Numbered from the stretch's first letter, positions 20,070 through 28,099 are shown. The stretch is 64,000 nt of DNA from Fodinicurvata sediminis DSM 21159 (GCF_000420625.1 NZ_ATVH01000011.1:372001-436000); one strand, 5' to 3'. Made by a program: numbers and translations. The notes: generated from the letters alone by a model not told the origin.

Positions 20070-21557
20070 TCAGATTCCACCAACACAGAGATACTTCATT
20101 TCCAGGAAGTCCTCGATTCCGTACTTGGACCCTTCACGACCCAGTCCCGATTCCTTAACACCGCCGAAGGGTGCCACTTCCGTGGATATGATTCCGGTAT
20201 TGATGCCGACAATACCCGTTTCCAGGCCTTCCCCGACTCGCCAGATACGACCGACATCGCGGGCATAGAAATAGCTTGCCAGACCGAAGGGGGTATCATT
20301 GGCCTGCTCGATAACCTCTTCCTCGGTCTTGAACCTGAACAGCGGTGCCACCGGACCGAAAGTCTCCTCTTCGGCAACTTTCATCTGCCGGGTCACACCC
20401 GTCATCAGGGTCGGCTCGAAGAAAGTCCCGCCAAGCTCATGACGCTTGCCGCCAACCTTGACCTCTGCACCCTTGGAAACAGCGTCGGAAACGTGCTCCT
20501 CAACCTTCTCCAGGGCCGGCTGGTCGATCAGCGGCCCCTGGGCAACACCATCTTCCAGGCCATAGCCCACCTTCAGGGACTTGATCTTTTCACCGAACTT
20601 GGCGGCAAAGGCATCGTAGACACCGTCCTGAACATAGATCCGGTTCGCACAGACACAGGTCTGTCCGGTGTTGCGGAACTTGCTCATCATCGCCCCTTCG
20701 ACAGCTGCATCCAGGTCAGCGTCATCAAAAACGATGAAGGAGGCATTGCCCCCCAATTCGAGGGACAGCTTCTTGATGCTGTCGGCAGACTGCCGCATCA
20801 GCAGCTTGCCCACTTCAGTGGACCCCGTGAAAGACAGTTTGCGGACAGTCTTGTTCGATGTCATCTCGCCACCGATATCGGAGGCCTTGCCGGTCACTAC
20901 ATTGAAAATACCGGCTGGAATTCCGGCGCGCTCAGCCAATTCGGCCAGGGCGAGCGCGGAATAAGGCGTCTGCTCGGCCGGCTTGAGCACGATGGGACAG
21001 CCTGCCGCCAATGCCGGCGCAGCCTTGCGCGTGATCATTGCGTTGGGGAAGTTCCAGGGCGTAATGGCCCCAACAACACCAATCGGCTGCTTGATGACCA
21101 TGATCCGCTTGTCGGACTGGTGTGCCGGGATGACATCACCGTAAATCCGACGCGCCTCTTCCGAGAACCACTCGATAAAGGAAGCGCCATAGGCGATTTC
21201 ACCACGTGCCTCAGCAAGCGGCTTGCCCTGCTCGACTGTCATCAGGGTAGCCAGGTCTTCCTGATTCTCCATGACGAGATCGAACCATTTGCGCAGAATT
21301 CCTGCGCGCTCCTTGGCCGTCTTGGCACGCCAAGCCGGCCAGGCCTTGTTGGCCGCTTCGATGGCACGCCGGGTCTCATTGGCTCCCATATACGGGATTG
21401 TACCCAGGACGTCCGACGTCGCGGGGTTGGTCACCTCGCTCGTCTTGCCACTGTCTGCGCCAACCCATTCTCCGTTGATATAGGCTTCCTGGCGAAAAAG
21501 CTTGGCATCTTTCAACTGCGGCGCAGAGGTCTTCTCTGCTGCACTTACTGCGGACAT
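20070..21557 (-). CDS. gabD: NAD(P)-dependent succinate-semialdehyde dehydrogenase
   Basis: A 495-residue aldehyde dehydrogenase. Catalytic Glu lies in LELGGNASFI and nucleophile Cys in NTGQTCVCANRI. The PWNFPNAMITRKAAPALAAGC segment and the C-terminal GGVKESGLGREGSKYGIEDFLE match GabD closely, including the TCVC disulphide-type pair. It probably oxidises succinate or glutarate semialdehyde. No gabT neighbour is present, so the physiological substrate is inferred from family only. Confidence 0.88.
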   Translation of the reverse strand: MSAVSAAEKTSAPQLKDAKLFRQEAYINGEWVGADSGKTSEVTNPATSDVLGTIPYMGANETRRAIEAANKAWPAWRAKTAKERAGILRKWFDLVMENQEDLATLMTVEQGKPLAEARGEIAYGASFIEWFSEEARRIYGDVIPAHQSDKRIMVIKQPIGVVGAITPWNFPNAMITRKAAPALAAGCPIVLKPAEQTPYSALALAELAERAGIPAGIFNVVTGKASDIGGEMTSNKTVRKLSFTGSTEVGKLLMRQSADSIKKLSLELGGNASFIVFDDADLDAAVEGAMMSKFRNTGQTCVCANRIYVQDGVYDAFAAKFGEKIKSLKVGYGLEDGVAQGPLIDQPALEKVEEHVSDAVSKGAEVKVGGKRHELGGTFFEPTLMTGVTRQMKVAEEETFGPVAPLFRFKTEEEVIEQANDTPFGLASYFYARDVGRIWRVGEGLETGIVGINTGIISTEVAPFGGVKESGLGREGSKYGIEDFLEMKYLCVGGI

Positions 21558-21690
21558 GGTCAGTCTCCCTTATGGTCTTAACGAATATTGACTAATGAAT
21601 TTCCTAGCACAGATGGGGACCATCCTGCGTTCGGAAAAGCCCTGCTGCGATTCAGGCAAGCAAGCTGCCGCGCAAAAAGGCCATTGGTGA

Positions 21691-22623
21691 TCACACGACT
21701 TCGCGCCCGAATTGCGATTCATAATGCTGCCGCTGCAGCTTCAAAGCCGTCAGTGTGTTCCGCATCAAAATGGAAACCGTAACTGGCCCGACGCCTCCCG
21801 GCACGGGTGTGATCCATCCGGCAACCTCATGACAGCTTTCATAATCGGCATCGCCCACAACACGCGAAGCTCCATCGGATTCATGAACCTGATTGATCCC
21901 GATATCGATGACGGCCGCTCCAGGCTTGATCATGGATCCCGTAATCAGCTGTGGCTTGCCGACCGCAACGAAAACCGCATCGGCCTGTCGGGAATGGACT
22001 GACAGGTTTCGAGTCATGTGATGACAGACAGTTACAGTGGCTCCCTCACTCATCAGCAGAAAAGCTATGGGCTTTCCGACAATCTCAGAGTGGCCAATGA
22101 CAACGACTTCCAATCCCTCCAGGTTCAAGCCCGTGGCCTTGAGCAGTTCGACGGATGCAACCGATGTGCAGGGCCCCAAAGCCAGTTCGTTATAGACGAT
22201 ATTCCCTATGGAGGCTGGATGCATACCCTCCACGTCCTTCAAGGGATGGATGGCCGATTGCAATTGCTTGATGGAAAGATGTTGGGGAACAGGACGCTGC
22301 AAGATGATGCCGCTTACACGCGGATCGGCATTCAGGGATCGAATCGCAGCCAGCATTTCCTCCTGGGTCACCTTGTCGGAATAGAATCGCTCCTCGAATG
22401 CAATCCCCGTCTGCTCGGCCACTCGGCGCTGATTCCTGATATAGAGTTTCGCAGCATCGGTATCGCCCACCGCAATGGAAACCAGCCGGGGCGACCAACC
22501 ATCCCCTTCCAGCTTGCGCGCCTCATCCGCCACGGCGTCCCGGATATCGCGGCCAAGCTTCCGTCCATCGAGAATCTTGTGCTGCCCCGCGTTCAACCGA
22601 TCTTCTTGGAGTGCAACTGTCAT
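21691..22623 (-). CDS. folD: Methylenetetrahydrofolate dehydrogenase/cyclohydrolase
   Basis: A 310-residue bifunctional FolD interconverting 5,10-methylene- and 10-formyl-THF, supplying formyl groups to purine synthesis. Motifs seen: LYIRNQ with neighbouring lysine region, GIILQRPVPQHL, the Rossmann loop VIGHSEIVGKP (His instead of the more common Arg) and PVPGGVGPVTVSIL. The ATG at 22623 has GAGGA five bases upstream and is preferred over 22647. Confidence 0.95.
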   Translation of the reverse strand: MTVALQEDRLNAGQHKILDGRKLGRDIRDAVADEARKLEGDGWSPRLVSIAVGDTDAAKLYIRNQRRVAEQTGIAFEERFYSDKVTQEEMLAAIRSLNADPRVSGIILQRPVPQHLSIKQLQSAIHPLKDVEGMHPASIGNIVYNELALGPCTSVASVELLKATGLNLEGLEVVVIGHSEIVGKPIAFLLMSEGATVTVCHHMTRNLSVHSRQADAVFVAVGKPQLITGSMIKPGAAVIDIGINQVHESDGASRVVGDADYESCHEVAGWITPVPGGVGPVTVSILMRNTLTALKLQRQHYESQFGREVV

Positions 22624-22853
22624 GCTGTCCTCATTCCACAATCTCACTTGCCCTGATAGCCCAGGAAAACGCTTTCGTCACGGCCAAGCCGATTTCTTGA
22701 CCAAGATTGGATGGCTACATGGAAGAACGAGCGACCTGTTATCACAAGACTTTTCAGTCGTATCCGGCTGCTTCGCGTCAAGACGCCACGGTGGCTTTAC
22801 CAATCGGGTTCGTCAGGCGATGGTAAAGCATCGATCAACAGGATTAAGCCAGA

Positions 22854-23324
22854 ATGCTCAAAGCTTTCATCACAGCCAATCTGACCGTTTTTCTGTTTCT
22901 GACCTCTTTGACTGCAAGCGCAGAAAGCCTCACTGCAAGTGATCTGGAAGTGCTTAATCCTTGGGCCAGAGCCTCAGCCGGAAGAACGGAAACGGCAGCT
23001 GCCTTCCTGACAATCCGCAACAGCTCCGATCAAGCTGATCGTCTGGTCGCGGCACAAACGGATATTGCGCAAACCTCTGAACTTCACACGCATCTTCATG
23101 AAGAAGGTGTCATGCGTATGCGACAGGTCGACTCCATCGACCTGCCCGCGGAGGAAACCGTCGAACTGGCCCCCGGCGGCGACCATGTCATGCTGTTTCA
23201 GCTCGAAACACCACTGCAACAAGGCCAAAGCTTTCCCTTGAACCTTACCTTTGAAAAGGCGGGGACCATTCAAGTTGAAGTGAAGGTGATGCCGATAGGC
23301 GCTGCGGGCCCGAAAGAGAACTGA
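22854..23324 (+). CDS. Periplasmic PCu(A)C copper chaperone
   Basis: A 156-residue protein with a Sec signal peptide (about 1-24, cleavage after TASA). The copper-binding pattern is exact: His78, Met89, His111 and Met113, giving H-X10-M-X21-H-X-M. Family members deliver Cu(I) to the CuA site of cytochrome oxidase with Sco1. The 230-bp space to divergent folD holds its promoter region, but I see no clear operator. It converges with the marR-like gene. Confidence 0.92.
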   Translation: MLKAFITANLTVFLFLTSLTASAESLTASDLEVLNPWARASAGRTETAAAFLTIRNSSDQADRLVAAQTDIAQTSELHTHLHEEGVMRMRQVDSIDLPAEETVELAPGGDHVMLFQLETPLQQGQSFPLNLTFEKAGTIQVEVKVMPIGAAGPKEN

Positions 23325-23335
23325 ACCAGGTCGCG

Positions 23336-23851
23336 TCAGGGTTCAACGAGAGAACGCTTATTGACGGAAGTCCGCACCACCTGAAGCAGTCTTTCCAGAT
23401 CCTTGCTTTGCTTGGCCGAGATACCATCCAGCAACTCTTCCAGCCAGCTATTGTATGAGTCGGAAATCCTGTTGAAGCTATCTCGGCCTTTACGCGTCAG
23501 CTTGATGAAGTGCGTACGCCTGTCGTTCGGGACTGAAAGGCGGCTGACCAATCCGTCGGCGACCAGGCGGTCCGTAATGCCAGTGATGTTTCCATTTGAC
23601 ACCATCAGGCACCGGCTCAATTCGCCCATGGGCAAGCCATCTTCATACCGACTCAGCACAGCCATCGCTTCGTACCGTGGCAAGGTCATCGCATAGTGTT
23701 GCCGCAAGCGGAGCCGAAGTTCCGCTGCGATCAGGCTGTAGCAGGTGGACAAGCTGTCCCAGAGGGCATTTTCCGTGCCTACTGGATCGTGCAACACACC
23801 GGTCTGTGTGCTCCTGTGCACAGCCTTTTCGTCGCAAGGCTCGCAATCCAT
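23336..23851 (-). CDS. MarR-family transcriptional regulator
   Basis: A 171-residue regulator with a winged helix (about 60-140): LPRYEAMAVLSRYEDGLPMGELSRCLMVSNGNITGITDRLVADGLVSR, then a DRRTHFIKLTRKG wing. MarR proteins usually sense phenolics or oxidants. GGAGG lies 5 bases upstream of the ATG. A Cys-containing N terminus (MDCEPC) is unusual. It is separated from the prophage by an AT-rich strip, so it is the last complete host gene. Confidence 0.9.
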   Translation of the reverse strand: MDCEPCDEKAVHRSTQTGVLHDPVGTENALWDSLSTCYSLIAAELRLRLRQHYAMTLPRYEAMAVLSRYEDGLPMGELSRCLMVSNGNITGITDRLVADGLVSRLSVPNDRRTHFIKLTRKGRDSFNRISDSYNSWLEELLDGISAKQSKDLERLLQVVRTSVNKRSLVEP

Positions 23852-23896
23852 ACACCCCTCCCCTGTTTGGATGTTCTTTTTATTATTTCTTTTATG

Positions 23897-23909
23897 ATAA
23901 TCGTATTAT
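23897..23909. promoter_or_regulatory. Candidate MarR operator in AT-rich strip
   Basis: ATAAT-CGT-ATTAT is a perfect 5-3-5 inverted repeat 46 bp upstream of the MarR start codon, placed for autorepression. It lies in a 237-bp strip (23852-24088) without genes, markedly richer in A and T than its surroundings. Confidence 0.4.
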
Positions 23910-24088
23910 GTCTTGAATTGACATATTTTTTATCGATCAAGGTGATATTTTCTCGCCCATTTAAACGTGAAAGTTGTTTAGGAACGAGATCAGTGTATCT
24001 TTGCTCGCCACTTAGCTTTGTTCAGTTGCAGAGAACGAACGAAACGCCTAAGTGAGAATCTTTTTCCAAGCTATTGAAAATACTAGAA

Positions 24089-24136
24089 TGGTGAGCCCGA
24101 CAGGGTTCGAACCTGTGACCTACTGATTAAAAGTCA
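24089..24136 (-). other. attL: 3' half of tRNA-Lys(TTT)
   Basis: Read on the minus strand this is an anticodon loop with TTT, variable region, T arm (GGTTCGAACCC core), acceptor 3' strand and an encoded CCA. Beyond 24136 the sequence no longer matches a tRNA, so the D arm and 5' acceptor strand are absent. The break point beside an integrase gene identifies it as the crossover duplicate left by integration into the 3' end of a tRNA-Lys gene. The restored full tRNA should lie at the far prophage end, outside the window. Confidence 0.85.
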
Positions 24137-24157
24137 AAAAAGCTGCTGATTTCAGGA

Positions 24158-24174
24158 CGTTACTAAACGTTACG
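24158..24174. promoter_or_regulatory. 17-bp GTWAY-N5-GTTAC site 1
   Basis: CGTTACTAAACGTTACG lies between attL and the integrase. It is a direct pair of GTTAC half-sites 10 bp apart. A related perfect palindrome (24227-24243) follows 52 bp on. It could be an integrase/excisionase arm site or a repressor operator. Confidence 0.45.
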
Positions 24175-24226
24175 CCACGTTGAAAAGCGTTGCGAAACCT
24201 GGCCTTTCCGGCCAATTCTGCCCTCT

Positions 24227-24243
24227 CGAAACGTTGCGTTTCG
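24227..24243. promoter_or_regulatory. 17-bp palindrome upstream of int
   Basis: CGAAACGTTGCGTTTCG is a perfect 7-3-7 inverted repeat 62 bp upstream of the integrase ATG. It has the same layout (C, 5-base half-site, 5-base centre, half-site, G) as the recurring GTWAY-N5-GTTAC sites. Confidence 0.45.
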
Positions 24244-24265
24244 TTCATCACTGTTTGCCTCTGTT

Positions 24266-24293
24266 GCGACCGATGTGCGACCGCGCTGCGACC
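24266..24293 (+). repeat. Three GCGACC repeats, 11-bp period
   Basis: GCGACC occurs at 24266, 24277 and 24288, exactly one helical turn apart, ending 12 bp before the integrase start codon. Such phased repeats are typical of arm-type integrase or excisionase sites, or of an int operator. Confidence 0.5.
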
Positions 24294-24304
24294 GGAGGGG
24301 CCAC

Positions 24305-25555
24305 ATGCCACGACTGACAAAGACCCTCATCGAGGGCACCAAACCAGGCGACCGCTTGATCGAGCTGCGCGACGAGACCCTGCGCGGCTTCCACGTCCGC
24401 GTCTGGCCCGGCGGCGCCAAGACCTACCACCTGTACTATAGGAACAATGCCAACAAGGAACGGCGCGTGAAGATCGCGCGCTGTGACGAGATGGTGCCGG
24501 ATCGCGCCCGCGAGATCGCCAGGGACATGCTGGAAAAGGTGCGCCGGGGCGAAGATCCTGCAGCCGCGCGTCAGACCACGCGCAGCGCACCGGCGGGCGA
24601 GACCTTCCCCCAGGCCGTCGAGGACTATATCACGCGCGAGCAGAAGGGCCGCAAGGGCAATGCGACCGCCGACGAGGTGAGGCGCACCCTGCTGGCCGAA
24701 GGCAAGCCCTGGAAGAAACGCACCCTGCAGGAGATCACGGCGGCCGATATCAGGAAGCGACTGGAACAGATACGCGACGGCGACCCCGAGAAGAAGCTGA
24801 AGCCCCGCCCCTATCTCGCCAACCGGACCTTTTCTTACCTGCAGACCTTCTTCTCATGGTGTGCGGAGCCCGGCATCGAGAAGGTGCCCGCCTCTCCCAT
24901 GCTGGGCCTGCGCCGGCCCTGGGACGGCGAGGAATCGCGCGACCGGGTGTTCACCGACGACGAGATCCGCGCGCTGTGGCGCACCGCCAACGAAATGGCG
25001 GCCGATCCCAGGATGCCCACAGGCCGAGCAGCGGGCGCCTTCCTCAAGCTGCTGCTGTTGACCGGGAAACGTCGCGGCAAGGTGTCTGCCATGCGCCGCG
25101 ACGAGGTGGACGAAACCTGGCTCTGGACGCCGCCCCGGGACGCACGCCGCAAGAAGGGCAACAAGCGTGCCCATGCCATCCCCCTGCCCGGCCTGGCGCA
25201 GCGCATCCTCGCCGGCCTGCCGGCGCGTGAGGACAACCCCTATTACTTCCCAGGGCGCCACAAGGCCAGCCACCTGGACGCCGGCTCGCCCCTGATCGAC
25301 GAGATACGGGCGCGTTCCGGCATCCAGGACTTCATCTTTCACGCCTGCCGGCACACCGTCGAAACCCGCATGGCGGGCCTCAAGGTGTCATCCGACGTGC
25401 GCGATTTGCTGCTGGACCATGCCCCCAAGCGCGGATCGGGCAAGGACTATGACCACCACCTCTATTACGAGGAAATGGCCGAAGCCCTGGAGGCCTGGGC
25501 GGATGCTGTGGCGCGGATTGTGACGGAAACGGAAGGAGTCGGCGTGCTGCGCTGA
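24305..25555 (+). CDS. int: P4-type tyrosine integrase
   Basis: A 416-residue site-specific recombinase. The N terminus (MPRLTKTLIEGTKPGDRLIELRDE overall) is the DUF4102 arm-binding domain; a SAM-like core-binding domain covers about 95-200. Catalytic residues are visible: Arg in LLLTGKRRGKVSAMR, His-x-x-Arg in FHACRHTVETRM and the Tyr nucleophile in the LYYEEMAEALEAWA tail. GGAGG sits 6 bases upstream of ATG 24305. It is the only plus-strand phage gene near attL and ends against the minus-strand regulator at 25556. Confidence 0.95.
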   Translation: MPRLTKTLIEGTKPGDRLIELRDETLRGFHVRVWPGGAKTYHLYYRNNANKERRVKIARCDEMVPDRAREIARDMLEKVRRGEDPAAARQTTRSAPAGETFPQAVEDYITREQKGRKGNATADEVRRTLLAEGKPWKKRTLQEITAADIRKRLEQIRDGDPEKKLKPRPYLANRTFSYLQTFFSWCAEPGIEKVPASPMLGLRRPWDGEESRDRVFTDDEIRALWRTANEMAADPRMPTGRAAGAFLKLLLLTGKRRGKVSAMRRDEVDETWLWTPPRDARRKKGNKRAHAIPLPGLAQRILAGLPAREDNPYYFPGRHKASHLDAGSPLIDEIRARSGIQDFIFHACRHTVETRMAGLKVSSDVRDLLLDHAPKRGSGKDYDHHLYYEEMAEALEAWADAVARIVTETEGVGVLR

Positions 25556-25783
25556 TTATTCGCGGCTGGGGCTGCGACCCGTGAGAAGAAAATCGGTGCT
25601 GCGGTCTGTCAGCTTGGCTGCGAAGACTACAAGATCGAGGCCGGGGTCTCGTGTGCCGTCTTCCACCTGCCTGTATATCTCGGGATCGACCCCAAGATCC
25701 TCGGCAAAATCCCCATCCTCATAATACCCCGTGGCGATCCGTGACGCACGAAGCCGCCGCGCAAACATCAACCTCTCGAACAT
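25556..25783 (-). CDS. Small XRE-like HTH regulator
   Basis: A 75-residue protein that looks like a bare helix-turn-helix domain: FARRLRASRIATGYYEDGDFAEDLGVDPEIYRQVEDGTRDPGLD fits the five-helix Cro/CI pattern, with helix 2-3 at DFAEDLGVDPEIYRQVE. It has no C-terminal cleavage domain. A 19-bp palindrome lies 45 bp upstream of its start, placed for autoregulation. Its stop touches the int stop. It could be the lysogeny repressor or an excision/int regulator; I cannot decide. Confidence 0.6.
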   Translation of the reverse strand: MFERLMFARRLRASRIATGYYEDGDFAEDLGVDPEIYRQVEDGTRDPGLDLVVFAAKLTDRSTDFLLTGRSPSRE

Positions 25784-25827
25784 ATTCCACCCCCATGGAT
25801 CGTTGTTGGTCTCCCGAGAAATGCCAG

Positions 25828-25846
25828 TGTATATTTGTAATATACA
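25828..25846. promoter_or_regulatory. 19-bp palindromic operator candidate
   Basis: TGTATATTTGTAATATACA is a perfect 8-3-8 inverted repeat upstream of the XRE-like gene and in a gene-free gap (25784-25912). A second perfect repeat, TTTAATC-GA-GATTAAA at 25882-25897, lies 35 bp away, just past the o-spanin stop. Confidence 0.55.
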
Positions 25847-25912
25847 ACCAGCATACGAATAAGATGGACAGTAGCACCCTGTTTAATCGAGATTAAAGTT
25901 TAATTATTACAG

Positions 25913-26194
25913 TTAGTTGCGACTATTACTTGCACGGATACGAGAACGCAGTTCGCCAAAATCCTCGATGAAAACGCGCAAAACGGAACAGCCAGCATAG
26001 GGTCCGCTCACCGGACAGGGCGGCGGCAGGGCCTCCAGCTCATCCGCGGCCTTTTGCTGCATGTCGCCGGGATAGGTCTTGAGTTCCGGCTTGGCGATGC
26101 CGGTGCTAGTAGCCTTCGTCCCGCAAGCTGCTGTAAGCCCCGCCATCGCGGCGATAGCGAGCAGCCGCATCCCTTTGACTGTTCCTGCTGGCAT
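25913..26194 (-). CDS. Outer-membrane spanin lipoprotein (Rz1-like)
   Basis: A 93-residue protein with a lipoprotein signal peptide (MRLLAIAAMAGLTAAC, lipid-carrying Cys near 24) and a short proline/cysteine-containing mature part. AGGAG lies 7 bases before ATG 26194. Its start is inside the 3' part of the gene at 26106-26330 in another frame, the nested arrangement of Rz/Rz1 spanins, which fuse inner and outer membranes in the last step of lysis. Confidence 0.78.
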   Translation of the reverse strand: MPAGTVKGMRLLAIAAMAGLTAACGTKATSTGIAKPELKTYPGDMQQKAADELEALPPPCPVSGPYAGCSVLRVFIEDFGELRSRIRASNSRN

Positions 26195-26330
26195 TTTCTC
26201 TCTCCTGCTGCCGGGCCTTTTCCTCCTGGATGCCGTCTTTCCGCCCGGCCCGGCGCACGCCGAAATAGGCGCCCAGGGCGCCCAGGGCGGCGATGATGTA
26301 GGGCAGAAATTGTGCGATAAGGGCGCTCAT
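26106..26330 (-). CDS. Inner-membrane spanin (Rz-like)
   Basis: A 74-residue protein with one N-terminal membrane helix (about 5-24) and a charged, probably coiled-coil periplasmic tail (RRAGRKDGIQEEKARQQERE). It overlaps the o-spanin gene by 89 bp out of frame. It begins in an ATGA overlap with the upstream membrane gene. The size is small for Rz but the pairing is clear. Confidence 0.72.
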   Translation of the reverse strand: MSALIAQFLPYIIAALGALGAYFGVRRAGRKDGIQEEKARQQERENASRNSQRDAAARYRRDGGAYSSLRDEGY

Positions 26331-26527
26331 GGGTGTCCGCTCCAGTTCGTGATCGCCAGAAACGCAACGAGGATACTAACGATGAAGGGCGCGAACGCGG
26401 CCAGCCACCACTGCCACCCGGCCCACAGTACAAGGCAGACCAGAAGAGCAAGGGCCGTTGCGGCGCAGCCTACACTCAGGGACCAGAGCGCGATTGTGTA
26501 TTTCCGGCGCTGAGACGGCGTGTGCAT
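26327..26527 (-). CDS. Small two-helix membrane protein
   Basis: A 66-residue protein starting MHTPSQRRKYTIALWSLS, with two hydrophobic helices (about 13-34 and 36-58). It lies between another two-helix protein and the spanins, so a holin, antiholin or lysis regulator is likely. Longer in-frame upstream starts run into the previous gene and are not preferred. Confidence 0.6.
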   Translation of the reverse strand: MHTPSQRRKYTIALWSLSVGCAATALALLVCLVLWAGWQWWLAAFAPFIVSILVAFLAITNWSGHP

Positions 26528-26534
26528 AGCAGCC

Positions 26535-26741
26535 TCAAAGAACTCGGTTGGCAATATAGCTGCCAACGAACGGAACAGCGGCCGCCATGACAGGGGCGCC
26601 GATCCATAGCCACACCGGAATGCCGACAAGCCAGGCATCAACGGCCCAGCATATCGCAAGCGCGATGAGGGCCAGAACCACAGCCGCAATGGCGTAGAGG
26701 ATCATGAAGGCTTGTGCGATCCCGTCGGTCGGAGAAGGCAT
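26535..26741 (-). CDS. Holin-like membrane protein
   Basis: A 68-residue protein starting MPSPTDGIAQAFMILYAIAAVV, with two membrane helices (about 9-32 and 37-62). It starts 4 bp after the endolysin stop. Position and topology suggest a holin, the protein that triggers lysis by opening the inner membrane; no family motif proves this. Confidence 0.6.
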   Translation of the reverse strand: MPSPTDGIAQAFMILYAIAAVVLALIALAICWAVDAWLVGIPVWLWIGAPVMAAAVPFVGSYIANRVL

Positions 26742-26745
26742 ATCG

Positions 26746-27498
26746 TCACCTGTTCCTGAGATACAGCCACAGCGCCACGGAACCTGCCGCAACGCCCAGG
26801 AGCGCCAGCGGCGCGTACTGCGCCAGGGTGTTGAGCAGAGGGAAGGCCGGCGCAACGGCGTCCACGGACTTGCCGATGGCCTCGATGCCACCGGCGGCCG
26901 TGCCACTGGCGGCGGCCGTCTTGATCGCCTTGTCCGCGTCCTTGCGGTCCAGGCTGCGCTGGGGCACGTCGATGCCGGCGAGCATGAGCCCCTTGTCGAT
27001 GATGCGGTCCCGATACCAGTCAGCGCCCTTCGGCGGCGGGCCGTTCTCGTGGGCGATGATCGACTTCACCAGGGGGCGCATGACGGCGTAGTGCTTCACG
27101 TCGGGGATCTTCTCGCCCTCGTCCAGCCCCATGCGCTCACGGACGTGCGAGGCATAGGCGTCCACGTTGTTCTCGCTTGCCGGCGCCCAGCGCTCGATGA
27201 TCTCGCGCACCGTGTCGATATCGCTGCCATCGTTGGCCTTGCGGCGGTCCTGGTAGGTGATGAGGATGCGGGCGATTGCGCGGATGCCGTACTCGGGCGC
27301 CATGAAGACGCAGAACTCACTGTCCTCCGGCGCTATGTCCATCAGGTCGTATTTTTCCTCCAGGTGGCGCTTGACCGCCGGAACAAGGCCATAGGATCGC
27401 CTGAAATCGGCGGGGGCCTCCAGAAGCCCCTCCCAGGGGTCGCCTATCCTGATGTTTCCGGGATTGTTGCAGCGGATGCCGCGCGGAATGTATTTCAT
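26746..27498 (-). CDS. Endolysin / peptidoglycan-degrading protein
   Basis: A 250-residue protein starting MKYIPRGIRCNNPGNIRIGDPWEG. The GIRxNNPGNIR segment followed by YGIRAIARILITYQDR is the hallmark of a phage lysozyme-like family also found in virion structural proteins. The last 25 residues form a membrane helix (LALLGVAAGSVALWLYL) with a positive tail, so it may be membrane-tethered. The start at 27498 is preferred to 27594. Confidence 0.75.
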   Translation of the reverse strand: MKYIPRGIRCNNPGNIRIGDPWEGLLEAPADFRRSYGLVPAVKRHLEEKYDLMDIAPEDSEFCVFMAPEYGIRAIARILITYQDRRKANDGSDIDTVREIIERWAPASENNVDAYASHVRERMGLDEGEKIPDVKHYAVMRPLVKSIIAHENGPPPKGADWYRDRIIDKGLMLAGIDVPQRSLDRKDADKAIKTAAASGTAAGGIEAIGKSVDAVAPAFPLLNTLAQYAPLALLGVAAGSVALWLYLRNR

Positions 27499-27536
27499 CT
27501 GGTCCCCCGAAAGCTGGTTGCAGGAGGGCTGGTTAT

Positions 27537-27893
27537 TTACGGCGAATACCAGCCCCTGCTTTTGTGGGTGACTCTCCGGTGACAGTTTGCGCACCGAACC
27601 TCACATTTTGAAATTTCTTCAAATATTCGCCTTATGGAGTATCCTGAACTTACAGCCTTCCCAATATTGAAAGATTTATCGCAGTCAGGCCTGTGATCGA
27701 ACTCAAGAATAATTGGGTCATTTTCCCCACAATCCACACACGGATTATCGAGCAAGTAATCCCATATTTCCTTCCTGGCGCGAGCGTAGTGCTCTTTCTT
27801 CTTCCGGGCGGCAGTTTCGATATATTTTTTCTTGTTTTCTCGATAGTGCTTTTTTGCGTAAGCGCGTCTCTTTTCAGCACAAGAATACGGCAC
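27537..27893 (-). CDS. HNH endonuclease
   Basis: A 118-residue free-standing HNH protein. The zinc pairs are Cys52/Cys55 and Cys101/Cys104, with Asp66-His67 (EFDHR) and His105 in CANCHRR as the catalytic core; the N terminus is Lys/Arg-rich. It opens with GTG, preceded by GGGAG at 6 bases. It sits alone between a regulatory gap and the endolysin, which suggests a homing or packaging nuclease. Confidence 0.85.
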   Translation of the reverse strand: MPYSCAEKRRAYAKKHYRENKKKYIETAARKKKEHYARARKEIWDYLLDNPCVDCGENDPIILEFDHRPDCDKSFNIGKAVSSGYSIRRIFEEISKCEVRCANCHRRVTHKSRGWYSP

Positions 27894-27960
27894 ATCAAAC
27901 TCCCATATGAACCTCCCGAGCTACCGTTTGCTCCACCCTGCGCCTGTAGCTGACCAAAAG

Positions 27961-27977
27961 AGTAACTTCCAGTTACG
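27961..27977. promoter_or_regulatory. 17-bp GTWAY-N5-GTTAC site 2
   Basis: AGTAACTTCCAGTTACG is an inverted GTAAC-N5-GTTAC pair. It is in the 419-bp gap (27894-28312) upstream of the HNH and lysis genes, with two further half-sites in the same gap (GTAAC near 28008 and GTTAC near 28059). Confidence 0.5.
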
Positions 27978-28026
27978 CAATGGGCAAGAAGATTTACAGA
28001 ATTTTGCGTAACTATCTCATTATCAA

Positions 28027-28046
28027 CAACATGTGTACACTTGTTG
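28027..28046. promoter_or_regulatory. 20-bp pseudo-palindrome with GTGTACAC centre
   Basis: CAACATGTGTACACTTGTTG is symmetric at every position except one pair (28032/28041). It is 134 bp upstream of the HNH start in a gap that otherwise holds only other short repeats, so it is a strong operator candidate for the HNH/lysis transcript. Confidence 0.55.
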
Positions 28047-28099
28047 ATGTGTTGATATGTTACGCTACCCCATAGAAAGGGCCTTAGGCAGAAACAGAA

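Noticed and set aside
19998-21581. 527-codon plus-strand open frame opposite gabD
   Set aside because: Antisense of a clear gabD with catalytic residues; no independent support.
24089-24165. Complete tRNA-Lys gene
   Set aside because: Sequence past the anticodon arm does not pair as a D arm or acceptor 5' strand; only the 3' half is present.
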